Positions 25,544 to 34,807 are shown, counted from the first letter of the stretch. The stretch: 64,000 bases of DNA from Paraburkholderia sp. BCC1886 (GCF_900996245.1 NZ_CAAJGK010000022.1:124001-188000), one strand, 5' to 3'. Numbers and translations: made by a program. Notes: generated from the sequence alone by a model not told the origin.

Positions 25544-26932
25544 ATGAACCTGAACGATGCGAGCAAGCTGCCGATCAACGAGTTGGGTAGCGTGCCCCGC
25601 TTTGGCTCGGCTGAGGAAGCGCAAGACTATCTCACGCAACGTGGCGTGAAGTACGTGCTGGCGCAGTTCGTGGATATTCACGGCGTGGCGAAAGCGAAGT
25701 CGGTGCCGGTCGCGCATCTCGGGAGCGTGCTCACCGCGGGCGCAGGCTTTGCGGGCTTCGCTATCTGGGGCGTGGGCATCGAGCCGAACGGCCCCGACTA
25801 CATGGCCGTGGGCGATCTCGCGACGCTCACGCCCGTGCCGTGGCAGGACGGCCTCGCACGCATCGTCTGCGACGGTCATGTCGACAGGAAACCATGGGCC
25901 TACGACTCGCGCGTCACGTTGAAGAAGCAGGTCGCACGCATTACGCAACGCGGCTGGACCTTGTTCACCGGACTCGAACCGGAGTTCTCGCTATTGAAGC
26001 GCTCGGTCACCGGCGCGATCGAGCCATGCGATCCGAGCGATACGCTCGCCAAACCGTGCTACGACTACAAAGGACTGTCGCGCACGCGCGTATTCCTGGA
26101 AAAGCTCACCGAATCGATGCGCTCGGTGGGCATCGACGTCTACCAGATCGATCACGAAGACGCGAACGGTCAGTTCGAAATCAACTACACGTATACCGAT
26201 TGCCTGACTTCCTGCGATCACTACGTGTTCTTCAAGATGGCGGCCTCCGAGATCGCGAACGAGCTGGGCATGATCTGCTCGTTCATGCCGAAGCCGTTTG
26301 CGAATCGTCCCGGCAACGGCATGCATATGCACATGTCGATCGGCGACGGCGAGCGCAATCTGTTCGCCGACAAAAGCGACCCGCTCGGTATGGGACTGTC
26401 GACGCTCGGCTACCAGTTCACCGCCGGACTGCTCGCGCACGCGCCGGCGCTCGCCGCGCTGTGCAACCCGACCGTCAACTCGTATAAGCGCCTCGTGGTG
26501 GGCCGTTCGCTGACGGGGGCGACGTGGGCGCCGGCTTATATCAGCTACGGCAACAACAATCGCTCGACGATGGTGCGCATGCCGGGAGAGCGCATCGAAC
26601 TGCGTTTGCCCGATGGCGCATGCAACCCTTATCTGGCCACCGCCGCGGTGATCGCGGCGGGTCTCGACGGCGTGGAACGCGAACTGTCGCCGGGCGAACC
26701 CGCCAACGAGAACCTGTACGAATGGTCGCCCGCACGTCTCAAGGAACACGGCATCGGCATCCTGCCGCAGAACCTCGAGCAGGCGCTCGACGCGCTGGAG
26801 CGCGATCGTCTGATCTGCGATGCGCTGGGTCCGGTCGCCGACGAATTCATCAAGCTCAAACGGATGGAATGGCTCGAGTACATGCGCCACGTTTCCGATT
26901 GGGAAATGAAGAGCTATCTGGAATTTTTCTAA
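25544..26932 (+). CDS. glnT: Type III-like glutamine synthetase GlnT (possible gamma-glutamylmethylamide synthetase)
   Basis: 462 residues, start after CAAGGAG. Glutamine-synthetase fold: the N-terminal beta-grasp ([21 protein letters not shown]) and the catalytic domain with [45 protein letters not shown] and NSYKRLVVG. Ligates an amine (ammonia or perhaps methylamine) to glutamate using ATP. Followed directly by a glutamate-synthase-like trio, as in rhizobial glx-glnT and in N-methylglutamate clusters. No N-methylglutamate dehydrogenase genes are in the window, so ammonia assimilation is the simpler reading. Confidence 0.85.
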   Translation: MNLNDASKLPINELGSVPRFGSAEEAQDYLTQRGVKYVLAQFVDIHGVAKAKSVPVAHLGSVLTAGAGFAGFAIWGVGIEPNGPDYMAVGDLATLTPVPWQDGLARIVCDGHVDRKPWAYDSRVTLKKQVARITQRGWTLFTGLEPEFSLLKRSVTGAIEPCDPSDTLAKPCYDYKGLSRTRVFLEKLTESMRSVGIDVYQIDHEDANGQFEINYTYTDCLTSCDHYVFFKMAASEIANELGMICSFMPKPFANRPGNGMHMHMSIGDGERNLFADKSDPLGMGLSTLGYQFTAGLLAHAPALAALCNPTVNSYKRLVVGRSLTGATWAPAYISYGNNNRSTMVRMPGERIELRLPDGACNPYLATAAVIAAGLDGVERELSPGEPANENLYEWSPARLKEHGIGILPQNLEQALDALERDRLICDALGPVADEFIKLKRMEWLEYMRHVSDWEMKSYLEFF

Positions 26933-26943
26933 GAGAGTCGACT

Positions 26944-27852
26944 ATGTGTGGAATTGTAGGTTTGCTGGTCAAGACACCGGCATTGCGTGCACAACTCGGT
27001 GAGCTGATGGTGCCGATGCTGATCGGCATGACCGAACGCGGACCGGACTCGGCTGGCCTCGCGGTATTCGGCAGCACGGTGAGCGAAGGCCGCCGCAAGC
27101 TGAGCCTTTATGCGGGCTTTACAGAAGCGGGAAACGACTTCGACTGGAATGGTTTGCGCGAAGCACTCGACGGTGCGCTGAACGTCCATGCGAGCATCGA
27201 CGCCAAACGCAATCATGCGGTGCTGACCGTGGACGGTGACGTCGGCGTCGTCAAGGCGTGGCTCACCGGGCATTTCCCGAAGCTGTTCCTGCTCTCCACC
27301 GGTCGCTCGATCGATCTGTACAAGGATATCGGTTCGCCGGCCGAAGTCGCGCAACGTTATGACTTTTCGAAACTGACCGGCTCGCATCTGGTCGGTCACA
27401 CGCGTATGGCGACCGAATCGGCGGTCACGCCCGATCGGGCGCATCCGTTTACCGCGGGCGAAGATTTCTGTCTCGTGCATAACGGGTCGCTGTCGAACGC
27501 ACATGGCGTGCGCCGCAAGCTGGAACCGCAAGGCATCCGTTTCGAAACGGATAACGACACCGAAGCCGCATGTCGCTTTCTCGAATGGCGTCTGCGTGAA
27601 GGCGACGAATTGCCGGCCGCCCTGCAAAAAGGCTTCGAAGAACTGGACGGCTTTTACACCTTCCTGATGGGCACCTCGACCGAACTGGCGCTGATTCGCG
27701 ACCCGTTCGCCTGCAAGCCGGCGGTCGTGGCCGAGAACGACGACTACGTCGCGATCGCATCGGAATTCCGCTCGCTCGCGCATTTGCCCGACATCGGGAA
27801 TGCCCGGGTATTCGAACCCGCCCCCGAGGAGATGTATGTATGGAAAGCATGA
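26944..27852 (+). CDS. glxB: Class II glutamine amidotransferase (GlxB/GltB N-terminal-like)
   Basis: 302 residues starting MCGIVGLL, so Cys2 becomes the N-terminal nucleophile after Met removal. It contains MTERGPDSAGLAVFG and the glutaminase motifs GHTRMATES and VHNGSLSNAHGVRR. It corresponds to the glutaminase domain of glutamate synthase carried as a separate protein (GlxB or MgsA). It supplies ammonia from glutamine, or takes the amine from gamma-glutamylmethylamide, for the FMN subunit at 28579. Its 3' end overlaps the next gene by 13 bp. Confidence 0.85.
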   Translation: MCGIVGLLVKTPALRAQLGELMVPMLIGMTERGPDSAGLAVFGSTVSEGRRKLSLYAGFTEAGNDFDWNGLREALDGALNVHASIDAKRNHAVLTVDGDVGVVKAWLTGHFPKLFLLSTGRSIDLYKDIGSPAEVAQRYDFSKLTGSHLVGHTRMATESAVTPDRAHPFTAGEDFCLVHNGSLSNAHGVRRKLEPQGIRFETDNDTEAACRFLEWRLREGDELPAALQKGFEELDGFYTFLMGTSTELALIRDPFACKPAVVAENDDYVAIASEFRSLAHLPDIGNARVFEPAPEEMYVWKA

Positions 27853-28529
27853 AGTTCGACCTTGAAGGGTCGTCGGTCCGCGAACTGAACCAGTACCTGC
27901 ACGGCGCGAAGGAAGCGCTGGAAGGCGTACACGTCGATGTCGCCACGCCGAACGGCGCGCATAACATCGCGGTCGGCGTGAACGCGCACGTGACGGTCAC
28001 GGTGCAGGGGCACGCCGGCTATTACGCTGGCGGCATGAACCAGCTGGCGACCATCGTCGTGGAAGGCAGCGCGGGCACTGGCGTCGCCGAGAACATGATG
28101 AGCGGCAAGGTGCATGTGAAAGGCTTCGCGTCGAATGGCGCGGGGGCATCGGCGAATGGCGGCCTGCTGGTCATCGACGGCGATGCGGGTCTGCGCTGCG
28201 GCATCTCGCTCAAGGGCGGCGATATCGTGGTGGGCGGTTCGGTCGGCAGCTTCTCGGCCTTCATGGCGCAGGCGGGCCGCATGGTGATTTGCGGCGATGC
28301 GGGCGATGCGCTCGGCGACTCGCTCTACGAAGCGGTCCTGTATGTGCGTGGCGACGTGAAGTCGCTCGGCGCCGACGCACGGTACGAGCCGATGACCGAA
28401 GCGGACGTAGCGGCGGTCGGTGCGCTGCTCGACGCCGCGGGCCTCGCTCACGATCCGCATTCGTTCAAACGGATCGCCTCTGCCCGCACGCTCTATCACT
28501 GGAACGCCGACGCGGACCAGGAATATTGA
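27840..28529 (+). CDS. glxC: Glutamate synthase C-terminal-like beta-helix subunit (GlxC)
   Basis: 229 residues. Corresponds to the GXGXG right-handed beta-helix domain at the end of the glutamate synthase large subunit: repeats such as HAGYYAGGMNQLATIVVEGSAGTGV, NGGLLVIDGDAG and GRMVICGDAGDALGDS. GAGGAG lies upstream. It has a structural role, holding the amidotransferase and FMN domains together. A split glutamate synthase of this kind is found in glx and mgs clusters. Confidence 0.85.
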   Translation: MESMKFDLEGSSVRELNQYLHGAKEALEGVHVDVATPNGAHNIAVGVNAHVTVTVQGHAGYYAGGMNQLATIVVEGSAGTGVAENMMSGKVHVKGFASNGAGASANGGLLVIDGDAGLRCGISLKGGDIVVGGSVGSFSAFMAQAGRMVICGDAGDALGDSLYEAVLYVRGDVKSLGADARYEPMTEADVAAVGALLDAAGLAHDPHSFKRIASARTLYHWNADADQEY

Positions 28530-28578
28530 ACGACGGTTGCATCGGCAACTGTCCACCCCGTTCATCGAGAAGGTCCCC

Positions 28579-29940
28579 ATGGAAGCCAAACCCATCCATT
28601 TCGCCCGTTTGCAGCAGGAAGAGTCGCAAGGCTACGACCGCAAGACGATCGACTACATCCACACGGCCGCGCAGCGCGGCCTCTACGAAATTCGCGGACT
28701 CGGCGCGAAGCGTCGCGTGCCGCATTTCGACGACCTGCTGTTTCTCGGCGCGTCGCTGTCGCGTTATCCGCTCGAAGGGTATCGCGAGAAATGCACGACG
28801 CAGACGGTGCTCGGCACACGCTTCGCCAAAAAACCGGTGGTCCTCGATATTCCGATCACGATTGCGGGCATGAGTTTCGGCGCGCTGTCGGCGAACGTGA
28901 AAGAAGCGCTCGGCCAGGCCGCGACGGCGATGGGCACCTCCACCACGACCGGCGACGGCGGCATGACGCAGGAAGAGCGCCGCTCGTCGAAGACGCTGGT
29001 GTACCAGTGCCTGCCGTCGCGCTACGGCTGGAACCCCGACGACGTGCGGCGTGCCGATGCAATCGAAGTGGTGATCGGGCAAGGTGCGAAGCCGGGCGGC
29101 GGCGGCATGCTGCTCGGTCAGAAGGTCAACCCGCGAGTAGCGTCGATGCGTACGTTGCCGGCCGGTGTCGATCAGCGTTCGGCGAGTCGTCATCCCGACT
29201 GGACCGGTCCGGACGATCTGGCGATCAAGATTCAGGAACTGCGCGAGATCACCGATTGGGAAAAGCCGATCTACGTGAAAGTCGGCGCGACGCGCACGTT
29301 CAACGACGTGAAACTGGCCGTGCATGCGGGCGCGGACGTCGTCGTGATCGACGGGATGCAGGGCGGCACGGCCGCTACGCAAACCTGCTTCATCGAGAAC
29401 GTCGGGATTCCGACGCTGGCGGCGGTGCGTCAGGCCGTCGACGCGCTGGAAGACCTGAACATGAAAGGCACCGTTCAATTGATCGTATCGGGCGGCATTC
29501 GCAGCGGCGCCGACGTGGCCAAGGCACTCGCGATGGGCGCGGATGCGGTGGCGATCGGGCAGGGCATGCTGATGGCGCTCGGCTGCAACAGCGACACGTA
29601 TTTCCAGAACGGTGCGTTGCATCCGGCCGGCGCGGACTACGCGGCGCTCGGTACGTCACCCGGATTCTGTCATCACTGTCATACGGGTAAGTGTCCCGTA
29701 GGCGTAACGACGCAGGACGCGATGCTCGAGCAACGCGTGCAACCCGACGAAGGGTCGCGGCGGGTTCGCAACTATCTGAAGACGCTCAATATGGAACTCA
29801 CGACGATTGCACGGGCTTGCGGCAAGCAGAACGTGCATCACCTGGAGCCGGAAGATCTGGTTGCGCTGACCGTCGAGGCCGCGGCGATGGCGCGTATTCC
29901 GCTCGCCGGTACCTCGTGGATTCCGGGGCATTCGTACTAG
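28579..29940 (+). CDS. glxD: FMN-dependent glutamate synthase-family subunit (GlxD)
   Basis: 453 residues from the ATG at 28579. FMN-barrel synthase domain of glutamate synthase with ITIAGMSFGALSANVKEALG, GQGAKPGGGGMLLG and VSGGIRSGADVAKALAMGADAVAIG. Cysteines 364, 367 and 372 (GFCHHCHTGKCPVG) mark the Fe-S cluster loop. Makes glutamate (or N-methylglutamate) from 2-oxoglutarate and the amine delivered by the amidotransferase subunit. Electrons presumably come from ferredoxin, as no NAD(P)H-binding small subunit is nearby. Confidence 0.87.
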   Translation: MEAKPIHFARLQQEESQGYDRKTIDYIHTAAQRGLYEIRGLGAKRRVPHFDDLLFLGASLSRYPLEGYREKCTTQTVLGTRFAKKPVVLDIPITIAGMSFGALSANVKEALGQAATAMGTSTTTGDGGMTQEERRSSKTLVYQCLPSRYGWNPDDVRRADAIEVVIGQGAKPGGGGMLLGQKVNPRVASMRTLPAGVDQRSASRHPDWTGPDDLAIKIQELREITDWEKPIYVKVGATRTFNDVKLAVHAGADVVVIDGMQGGTAATQTCFIENVGIPTLAAVRQAVDALEDLNMKGTVQLIVSGGIRSGADVAKALAMGADAVAIGQGMLMALGCNSDTYFQNGALHPAGADYAALGTSPGFCHHCHTGKCPVGVTTQDAMLEQRVQPDEGSRRVRNYLKTLNMELTTIARACGKQNVHHLEPEDLVALTVEAAAMARIPLAGTSWIPGHSY

Positions 29941-30063
29941 CCAGGCGTGAGCGACGATGCCGCGCGTCAAGTTGCACACGAATAATGTCATGTGCATACT
30001 ACGGACGCGCTGGAGGGTGGCAACGCCTTCGTGCCGGATGTAGTCCCGTTATGAGGTGCAGTG

Positions 30064-30672
30064 ATGAAACGCCATCCTTTGCCGAACACGTCTCAAGGGC
30101 TCCGCGATATCCGCTCGCTGAAGGTCGTCGCCATTCATCCGCTGGATCAGGACGGCGAGGAGTTGCTCGCGCAACTTCGCCGTATCGGTTGCCGTGTCTG
30201 CCGCTTCTGGCCCGCGCCACTGACGTTGCCCGAAGAGACGGACCTCGTCTTCATGGCGATCCGGCCGGAGACGATCTCGAAGCCGCTGCCGTGGCTCGAG
30301 GGACCTGGCGCGCGGCCGGTCATTCCGGTCGTGACTTACGAGAATCCGATCTTCATCGAGATCGTCATCAAGCTGAACGCTTATTGCTCGGTGCCTTCGC
30401 CGGTGCGCTCGTTCGGCGTGCTCACGGCGATTGCGGTGTCCTTGCATCAGCACAAGAATCGCGTGGCGCTGGAACGCTATGCGCAACGTGTGACGGACAA
30501 GATGGCGGACCAGCGCAGCATTCAGCGCGCCAAAACCATTCTGATGGAGACGCGTAACCTGAGCGAGCCGCAGGCTCACGAACTGTTGCGCTCGCGGGCG
30601 ATGAGTCAGCGGCAGTCGCTCGAAGGCGTGGCGGACACCATTATCAAGGCTCATGAAAGCCTGCATTTTTAA
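30064..30672 (+). CDS. AmiR/NasR-type ANTAR-domain antiterminator, copy 1
   Basis: 202 residues (a GTG one codon earlier is equally possible). A receiver-like N-terminal domain (IRSLKVVAIHPLDQDGEELLAQLRRIGCRV) without a clear phosphoacceptor motif is followed by a coiled-coil linker and a C-terminal three-helix ANTAR RNA-binding domain (MADQRSIQRAKTILMETRNLSEPQAHELLRSRAMSQRQSLEGVADTIIKAHE). Homologue of the 44155-44754 protein. It lies directly upstream of the leader at 30872 and is the obvious candidate to prevent termination there. Probably co-transcribed with glnT-glxBCD from the sigma-54 promoter. Confidence 0.88.
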   Translation: MKRHPLPNTSQGLRDIRSLKVVAIHPLDQDGEELLAQLRRIGCRVCRFWPAPLTLPEETDLVFMAIRPETISKPLPWLEGPGARPVIPVVTYENPIFIEIVIKLNAYCSVPSPVRSFGVLTAIAVSLHQHKNRVALERYAQRVTDKMADQRSIQRAKTILMETRNLSEPQAHELLRSRAMSQRQSLEGVADTIIKAHESLHF

Positions 30673-30703
30673 TAGTCGCAAGGGTGCACGGGAAGCCCGT
30701 AAT

Positions 30704-30718
30704 GCACGGGAAGAGTGC
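30704..30718. promoter_or_regulatory. NtrC-like enhancer site upstream of urtC
   Basis: GCACGGGAAGAGTGC fits the NtrC half-site pattern GCAC-N7-GTGC exactly, 76 bp upstream of the sigma-54 promoter. The half TGCACGGGAAG is also present at 30685, giving a tandem arrangement. Confidence 0.65.
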
Positions 30719-30793
30719 TTCGTAACCCCAGCTTGGTGAGTCTCTGTTCGCGAGATATCGGGCAATACCGCGCCGCGCTTTACTCCCGCTGCA

Positions 30794-30809
30794 TGGCATA
30801 GGTCTTGCA
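30794..30809 (+). promoter_or_regulatory. Sigma-54 promoter of the urtCDE-urease operon
   Basis: TGGCATAGGTCTTGCA, with GG (30795-30796) and GC (30807-30808) ten bases apart. Transcription should start near 30820, about 50 nt before the ANTAR hairpin. Confidence 0.75.
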
Positions 30810-30871
30810 AATCCCAGCTACGTGAGTGCGCCGGTTCTGATCCGCTAGCTCGCGCTTGCACCGAATTCCGT

Positions 30872-30897
30872 CGTACGTGACAAAGGCGTCCCGTACG
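30872..30897 (+). promoter_or_regulatory. ANTAR-target hairpin P1 in the urtC leader (copy A)
   Basis: The RNA would fold with outer arms CGTACG/CGTACG, a single T/C mismatch, inner arms GAC/GTC and hexaloop AAAGGC. ANTAR proteins recognise hexaloops with A at position 1 and G at position 4, as here. The next bases, GGCCAAAAAGCC, are shared with copies B and C; they can form a small GGC/GCC hairpin that would occupy the left arm of the terminator at 30910. Confidence 0.75.
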
Positions 30898-30909
30898 GCA
30901 CCGGCCAAA

Positions 30910-30952
30910 AAGCCCGAAAACCAGGTTCGTCCTGGCTTTCGGGCTTTTTTTT
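30910..30952 (+). terminator. Leader terminator before urtC, likely controlled by antitermination
   Basis: Arms AAGCCCGAAAACCAGG (30910-30925) and CCTGGCTTTCGGGCTT (30931-30946) with one mismatch, loop TTCGT and a run of eight T. It stands 80 bp before the urtC start and after the sigma-54 promoter, so it would stop the operon unless bypassed. Confidence 0.88.
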
Positions 30953-31031
30953 CGCTTTTGTTTTCTTCCGGATCGCTTTGACCGCTCGGGTTCGCCTCGC
31001 GGGCCCACTGAAATAGAGGTATCGCGCAAAC

Positions 31032-32198
31032 ATGAAAATTTCTCCTCTCTCTTCGCCGCGCAATCCCGCGCCGGACGCGGCTCGCCCCGTGGCGAGCGAC
31101 TGGCGTGTGGCGGGCCTGCTTGGCAAGTACTCGGTGCCGATCCTCGCGATGATGCTGCTCATCGCAATCCCGGCGCTGACGGGTGCGTTCCGTCTGGGCC
31201 TCTTTGCCAAGTATCTGAGCTTTGCATTTTGCGCCGTGGGGCTGGTGCTGACCTGGGGCTACGGCGGCATTCTGAGCCTTGGGCAAGGCATCTTCTTCGG
31301 GCTGGGCAGCTACATGATGGCGATGTACATGAAGCTCGAAGCCAGCGCCAACGATCCCGCAGCGGCGGTGTTCGGCGGTGGCGGCACGCCCGTGCCCGAC
31401 TTCATGACGTGGAACAGCATCGACAAGCTGCCATGGTGGTGGGTGCCGTTCGAACATGCCTGGTTCGCGTTGCCGATGATCCTGATCCTGCCGGCATTGG
31501 TCGCCTTCATCCTGGGTTATGCGAACTTCAGAAAACGCGTAGGCGGTGTGTACTTTTCGATCGTGACGCTGGCGCTCGCTTCCATCATGTCCATCGTCAT
31601 CATCGGGCAACAGGGCTATACGGGCGGCGTGAATGGCATTACGAACCTGCCGACGTTCATGGGCTATAGCGTGCAGAGCAATACGGCCACGCTGGTGATG
31701 TATTACGTCACCGCCGTGCTGTTGCTGTGCGCGGTGCTGGCGGGCCGTTTCATTCTCGGCAGCCGGCTCGGCAAGGTGCTGATTGCGATTCGCGACCGCG
31801 AGGACCGGATCCGCTTCTCCGGTTACGACCCGGCGCTATTCAAAGGCTTTATTTTTGCGGTCGCCGCGTTGTTCTCCGCAGTCGGTGGCGCGATGTTCAC
31901 GTTGCAGGTCGGCTTTGCGTCGCCGTCCGTGTGCGGCATCGTGCCTTCCATCGAAATGGTCATCTATGCGGCAGTGGGCGGCCGGCTTTCGCTGGTGGGG
32001 GCGGTGTACGGCACGGTCATCATCGGCGCGGCAAAGAGTTTTCTGTCGGAGAACTTCGTCGGTTTCTGGGTGTACTTCATCGGCGCTCTGTTTATTTTCG
32101 TGCCGATGTATCTGCCCAAAGGTCTCGCAGGCGTCATCGAATGGCTGCGCGAGCGTCGTCCGGCCCGTCGGGAAAGTACTCAGGGAGCCGCGCAATGA
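31032..32198 (+). CDS. urtC: Urea/short-chain amide ABC transporter permease (UrtC-like)
   Basis: 388 residues with about ten membrane segments. LivM/UrtC-type permease features include FAFCAVGLVLTWGYGGILSLGQGIFFGLGSYMMAMYMK and YFSIVTLALASIMSIVIIGQQGYTGGVNGITNLP; IAIRDREDRIRFSGYDPALFKGFIFA is the ATPase-contact loop. First gene of urtCDE followed by urease, so urea is the likely cargo. Its partner permease (UrtB) and binding protein (UrtA) are encoded about 15 kb away at 46-48 kb. Confidence 0.9.
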   Translation: MKISPLSSPRNPAPDAARPVASDWRVAGLLGKYSVPILAMMLLIAIPALTGAFRLGLFAKYLSFAFCAVGLVLTWGYGGILSLGQGIFFGLGSYMMAMYMKLEASANDPAAAVFGGGGTPVPDFMTWNSIDKLPWWWVPFEHAWFALPMILILPALVAFILGYANFRKRVGGVYFSIVTLALASIMSIVIIGQQGYTGGVNGITNLPTFMGYSVQSNTATLVMYYVTAVLLLCAVLAGRFILGSRLGKVLIAIRDREDRIRFSGYDPALFKGFIFAVAALFSAVGGAMFTLQVGFASPSVCGIVPSIEMVIYAAVGGRLSLVGAVYGTVIIGAAKSFLSENFVGFWVYFIGALFIFVPMYLPKGLAGVIEWLRERRPARRESTQGAAQ

Positions 32199-32932
32199 CC
32201 AACATGATTCTGGCAGTGGAAGGGCTGACGGTATCGTTCGACGGGTTCAAGGCGGTGGACGACCTGAACTTTTATGTCGAGGAAAAAGAACTGCACGTGG
32301 TGATCGGCCCGAATGGGGCGGGTAAGACCACGTTGCTCGACATGATTTGCGGCAAGACGAAACCGACCGCGGGCACGATCGAATTCAAGGGCCTTTATCT
32401 GGAGACGATGCTCGAATATCAGATCACCCGTGCAGGGGTCGGTCGCAAATTCCAGAACCCGATGGTTTATGAAGACCTGACCGTCTCCGAGAACCTCGAG
32501 ATTTCTTATCCGAAGAAACGCGATGTGATCGGCTGCCTGTTCTTCAATCGCAGTCAGTCCGTCGTAGATGAGATCGAGCGCGTCGCCCAGCTCATTTTTC
32601 TCGACGACCAGCTGGACCGCAAGGCGGCGCTGCTCTCGCACGGGCAGAAGCAGTGGCTCGAAATCGGCATGCTGCTGATGCAGGACCCCGAGTTGTTATT
32701 GCTGGACGAACCCGTGGCCGGCATGAGCGCGCGCGAACGCGAGCTGACCGGCGACCTGTTGCGAAAAATTGCGGAAGGCCGTTCGGTCGTCGTGATCGAG
32801 CACGACATGGAGTTCGTGAAATCGGTCGCGCACAAGGTCACAGTGCTGCATCAGGGCAAGAAACTCGCGGAAGGAAAAATGGATGTGGTGCAGAACGACC
32901 CGCGCGTGATCGAAGTTTATCTGGGACATTGA
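32195..32932 (+). CDS. urtD: Urea/amide ABC transporter ATP-binding protein (UrtD-like)
   Basis: 245 residues from an ATG overlapping the urtC stop. Walker A GPNGAGKTTLLD, a LivG-type insertion with GRKFQNPMVYEDLTV, signature LSHGQKQWLEIGMLL and Walker B PELLLLDEPVAGMS, followed by the switch His in VIEHDMEFV. The LSHGQ variant of the ABC signature is characteristic of UrtD. Pairs with UrtE to power urea or amide import. Confidence 0.92.
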   Translation: MTNMILAVEGLTVSFDGFKAVDDLNFYVEEKELHVVIGPNGAGKTTLLDMICGKTKPTAGTIEFKGLYLETMLEYQITRAGVGRKFQNPMVYEDLTVSENLEISYPKKRDVIGCLFFNRSQSVVDEIERVAQLIFLDDQLDRKAALLSHGQKQWLEIGMLLMQDPELLLLDEPVAGMSARERELTGDLLRKIAEGRSVVVIEHDMEFVKSVAHKVTVLHQGKKLAEGKMDVVQNDPRVIEVYLGH

Positions 32933-32934
32933 CC

Positions 32935-33624
32935 ATGCTGGCTATCGACAATCTGAATGTGTTCTACGGCGAGAGCCATGTGCTGCACGATCTGAGCTTC
33001 GACCTGTCGCCGGGCGAGACGGTCGCGGTAATGGGCCGCAACGGCATGGGAAAGACGACCTTGCTCAAAGCGCTGATCGGCATGATTCCCTCGCGAAGCG
33101 GCCGGATCAGGCTGAACGAGCGCGAGCTCGTGAAGGCCAAAAGTTACGAGCGGGTCGCGGCCGGGTTCGGCTACGTGCCGCAAGGCCGGATGATCTTTCC
33201 GTATTTGAGCGTGGAAGAAAACATTCTGTCGGGCATGGACCGGTTCAAGCGGGCGGAAGTGCCCGACTATATCTTCGCGTCGTTTCCGGTACTGCATGAG
33301 ATGCGTCACCGGCGCGGCGGCAATCTGTCCGGCGGTCAGCAGCAGCAACTGGCGATTGCGCGCGCGCTGGTGTCGGAGCCGAAAGTACTGATTCTCGACG
33401 AGCCGACCGAAGGCATTCAACCGTCGATCATCAAGGAAATCGCGCGTTCGCTGAACAAACTGAAGAAGGAGCGCGATTTTGCGTTGATCGTGTCGGAGCA
33501 GGTGCTCTCTTTCACGCTCGATATCGCGGACCGTTTTCTGATTATCGAAAAAGGCCGCTTCGTGCATAGCGATACGCGCGCGAACGTCGACGCCGATCGC
33601 ATCATGCGCTATCTGACCATCTGA
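32935..33624 (+). CDS. urtE: Urea/amide ABC transporter ATP-binding protein (UrtE-like)
   Basis: 229 residues, LivF-type ATPase: LNVFYGESHVLHDLSF, Walker A GRNGMGKTTLLKAL, FGYVPQGRMIFPYLSVEENI, signature NLSGGQQQQLAIARAL and Walker B VLILDEPTEGIQPSII. Starts 2 bp after the urtD stop. GRNGMGKTT and the GIQPSII segment are typical of UrtE. The urease accessory gene ureE follows within 10 bp, so uptake and hydrolysis are co-transcribed. Confidence 0.92.
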   Translation: MLAIDNLNVFYGESHVLHDLSFDLSPGETVAVMGRNGMGKTTLLKALIGMIPSRSGRIRLNERELVKAKSYERVAAGFGYVPQGRMIFPYLSVEENILSGMDRFKRAEVPDYIFASFPVLHEMRHRRGGNLSGGQQQQLAIARALVSEPKVLILDEPTEGIQPSIIKEIARSLNKLKKERDFALIVSEQVLSFTLDIADRFLIIEKGRFVHSDTRANVDADRIMRYLTI

Positions 33625-33630
33625 ACGGTG

Positions 33631-34137
33631 ATGTCCATGATTACCTACACGTCTATCGTCGGCAGCGCGTCGGAACCGGAGATTGCCGAACGCTTGCACG
33701 ACCTCGAACATCGCGGCGCGGTGGATACGGTCACGCTTAGCGCCGACGACATTCGCCGGCGCCGTTTGCGCGCGACCACGCGCGGCGGCGTCGAGTGCGG
33801 CATCGCGCTGGACCGTCAGACGCAACTGTTCGACGGCGCCGTGCTGTTGCTCGATGCGCAGGGAGCGCTGGTGGTGCGAACCGAGCAGACCCGCTGGCTC
33901 GGTATGCTGCCGCGCGATACGGCGAGCGCGCTGGAACTCGGCTACTTCGCGGGAAATATGCACTGGGAGGTGCGCTTCGACGGCAACGTGCTGGAGATCG
34001 CGCTGAAAGGGCCGGTAGAAGATTACCGTGCACGGCTTGCACCGTTATTGCAAAGTGGGCGAATCGGCGAATTGCAGCCGGTGCATTCCCATTCCCATTC
34101 GCACGATCACCATCACCACGAGCACGCCCATGACTGA
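33631..34137 (+). CDS. ureE: Urease accessory protein UreE (nickel metallochaperone)
   Basis: 168 residues. The N-terminal peptide-binding domain (VTLSADDIRRRRLRATTRGGVECGIALDR) and metal-binding domain (AYXXGNXHW-type motif seen as LGYFAGNMHWEVRF) are followed by a His-rich tail (HSHSHSHDHHHHEHAHD) that binds nickel. Delivers Ni to apo-urease. Three closely spaced starts are possible (GTG 33628, ATG 33631, ATG 33637); the last has GGTGA before it. The stop overlaps the ureF start. Confidence 0.93.
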   Translation: MSMITYTSIVGSASEPEIAERLHDLEHRGAVDTVTLSADDIRRRRLRATTRGGVECGIALDRQTQLFDGAVLLLDAQGALVVRTEQTRWLGMLPRDTASALELGYFAGNMHWEVRFDGNVLEIALKGPVEDYRARLAPLLQSGRIGELQPVHSHSHSHDHHHHEHAHD

Positions 34138-34807
34138 ATTCGCCGGCTTGCTGGCGAGCCTGCAGCAATCGGACAGCTTCTTTCCGAGCGGGTCGATGGC
34201 GTTTTCATGGGGCCTCGAAGCCTTGCAGCAGGATGGGCTGGTCAAGGACGCCGCGTCGCTCGCGGTATTCGTCGAGTCGCAGGCGCTCGACCGTTGGGCG
34301 GGACTCGATCAGGGCATCGTGTGTGCCGCCTGGCGCGCAGTTTCGCTCGACGCGTGGTTCGAGGTCGATGCCTGGGCCGAAGCCGTTTCGCTGCCGGAGC
34401 CGATGCGTCAGGGGGCGCGGCGGCTCGGCCGCACGCTCGCCGAAGTGCATGCCAGGCTCGATTGCGGACTCGCCCGGGACCTACGGGCGGCCATCGTGAG
34501 CCAGCGTACCCCCGGGCATCTGCCGGCCGTGCAGGGCGCGTTATGGCGCAGTTTCGGTATCGACGAAGACAACGCCCGTGCGATCTCCGCGCATACGGCC
34601 TGCACGGGCGCGGTGAGCGCGGCGGTACGGCTGGGCATAGTCGGGCATCTGGACGCCCAGCATGTGCTGACCGCGTTGCGTGCACCGCTTGCCGCGATCC
34701 TGGCGCGGCCCGCTCCCGCGCTCGATGAATCGTGGTCCAGCACGTTTGCCGCGGACATCGCCGTGATGCGTCGTCACCGGCACGATGCGCGGCTCTTCGC
34801 CAATTGA
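34130..34807 (+). CDS. ureF: Urease accessory protein UreF
   Basis: 225 residues. An all-helical protein with ASLQQSDSFFPSGSMAFSWGLEALQQDGLVKD, the conserved UreF opening (the usual GxxGYSxGLE appears as GSMAFSWGLE), and a C-terminal AAVRLGIVGHLDAQHVL. Joins UreD and UreG in the urease activation complex and gates GTP hydrolysis by UreG. The start lies inside the ureE 3' end (8-bp overlap). Confidence 0.88.
   Translation: MTEFAGLLASLQQSDSFFPSGSMAFSWGLEALQQDGLVKDAASLAVFVESQALDRWAGLDQGIVCAAWRAVSLDAWFEVDAWAEAVSLPEPMRQGARRLGRTLAEVHARLDCGLARDLRAAIVSQRTPGHLPAVQGALWRSFGIDEDNARAISAHTACTGAVSAAVRLGIVGHLDAQHVLTALRAPLAAILARPAPALDESWSSTFAADIAVMRRHRHDARLFAN

Noticed and set aside
30685..30713. The TGCACGGGAAG direct repeat as a possible CRISPR or integration repeat
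   Set aside because: Only two short copies, 18 bp apart, overlapping an NtrC-type site; no array, cas gene or integrase is present.
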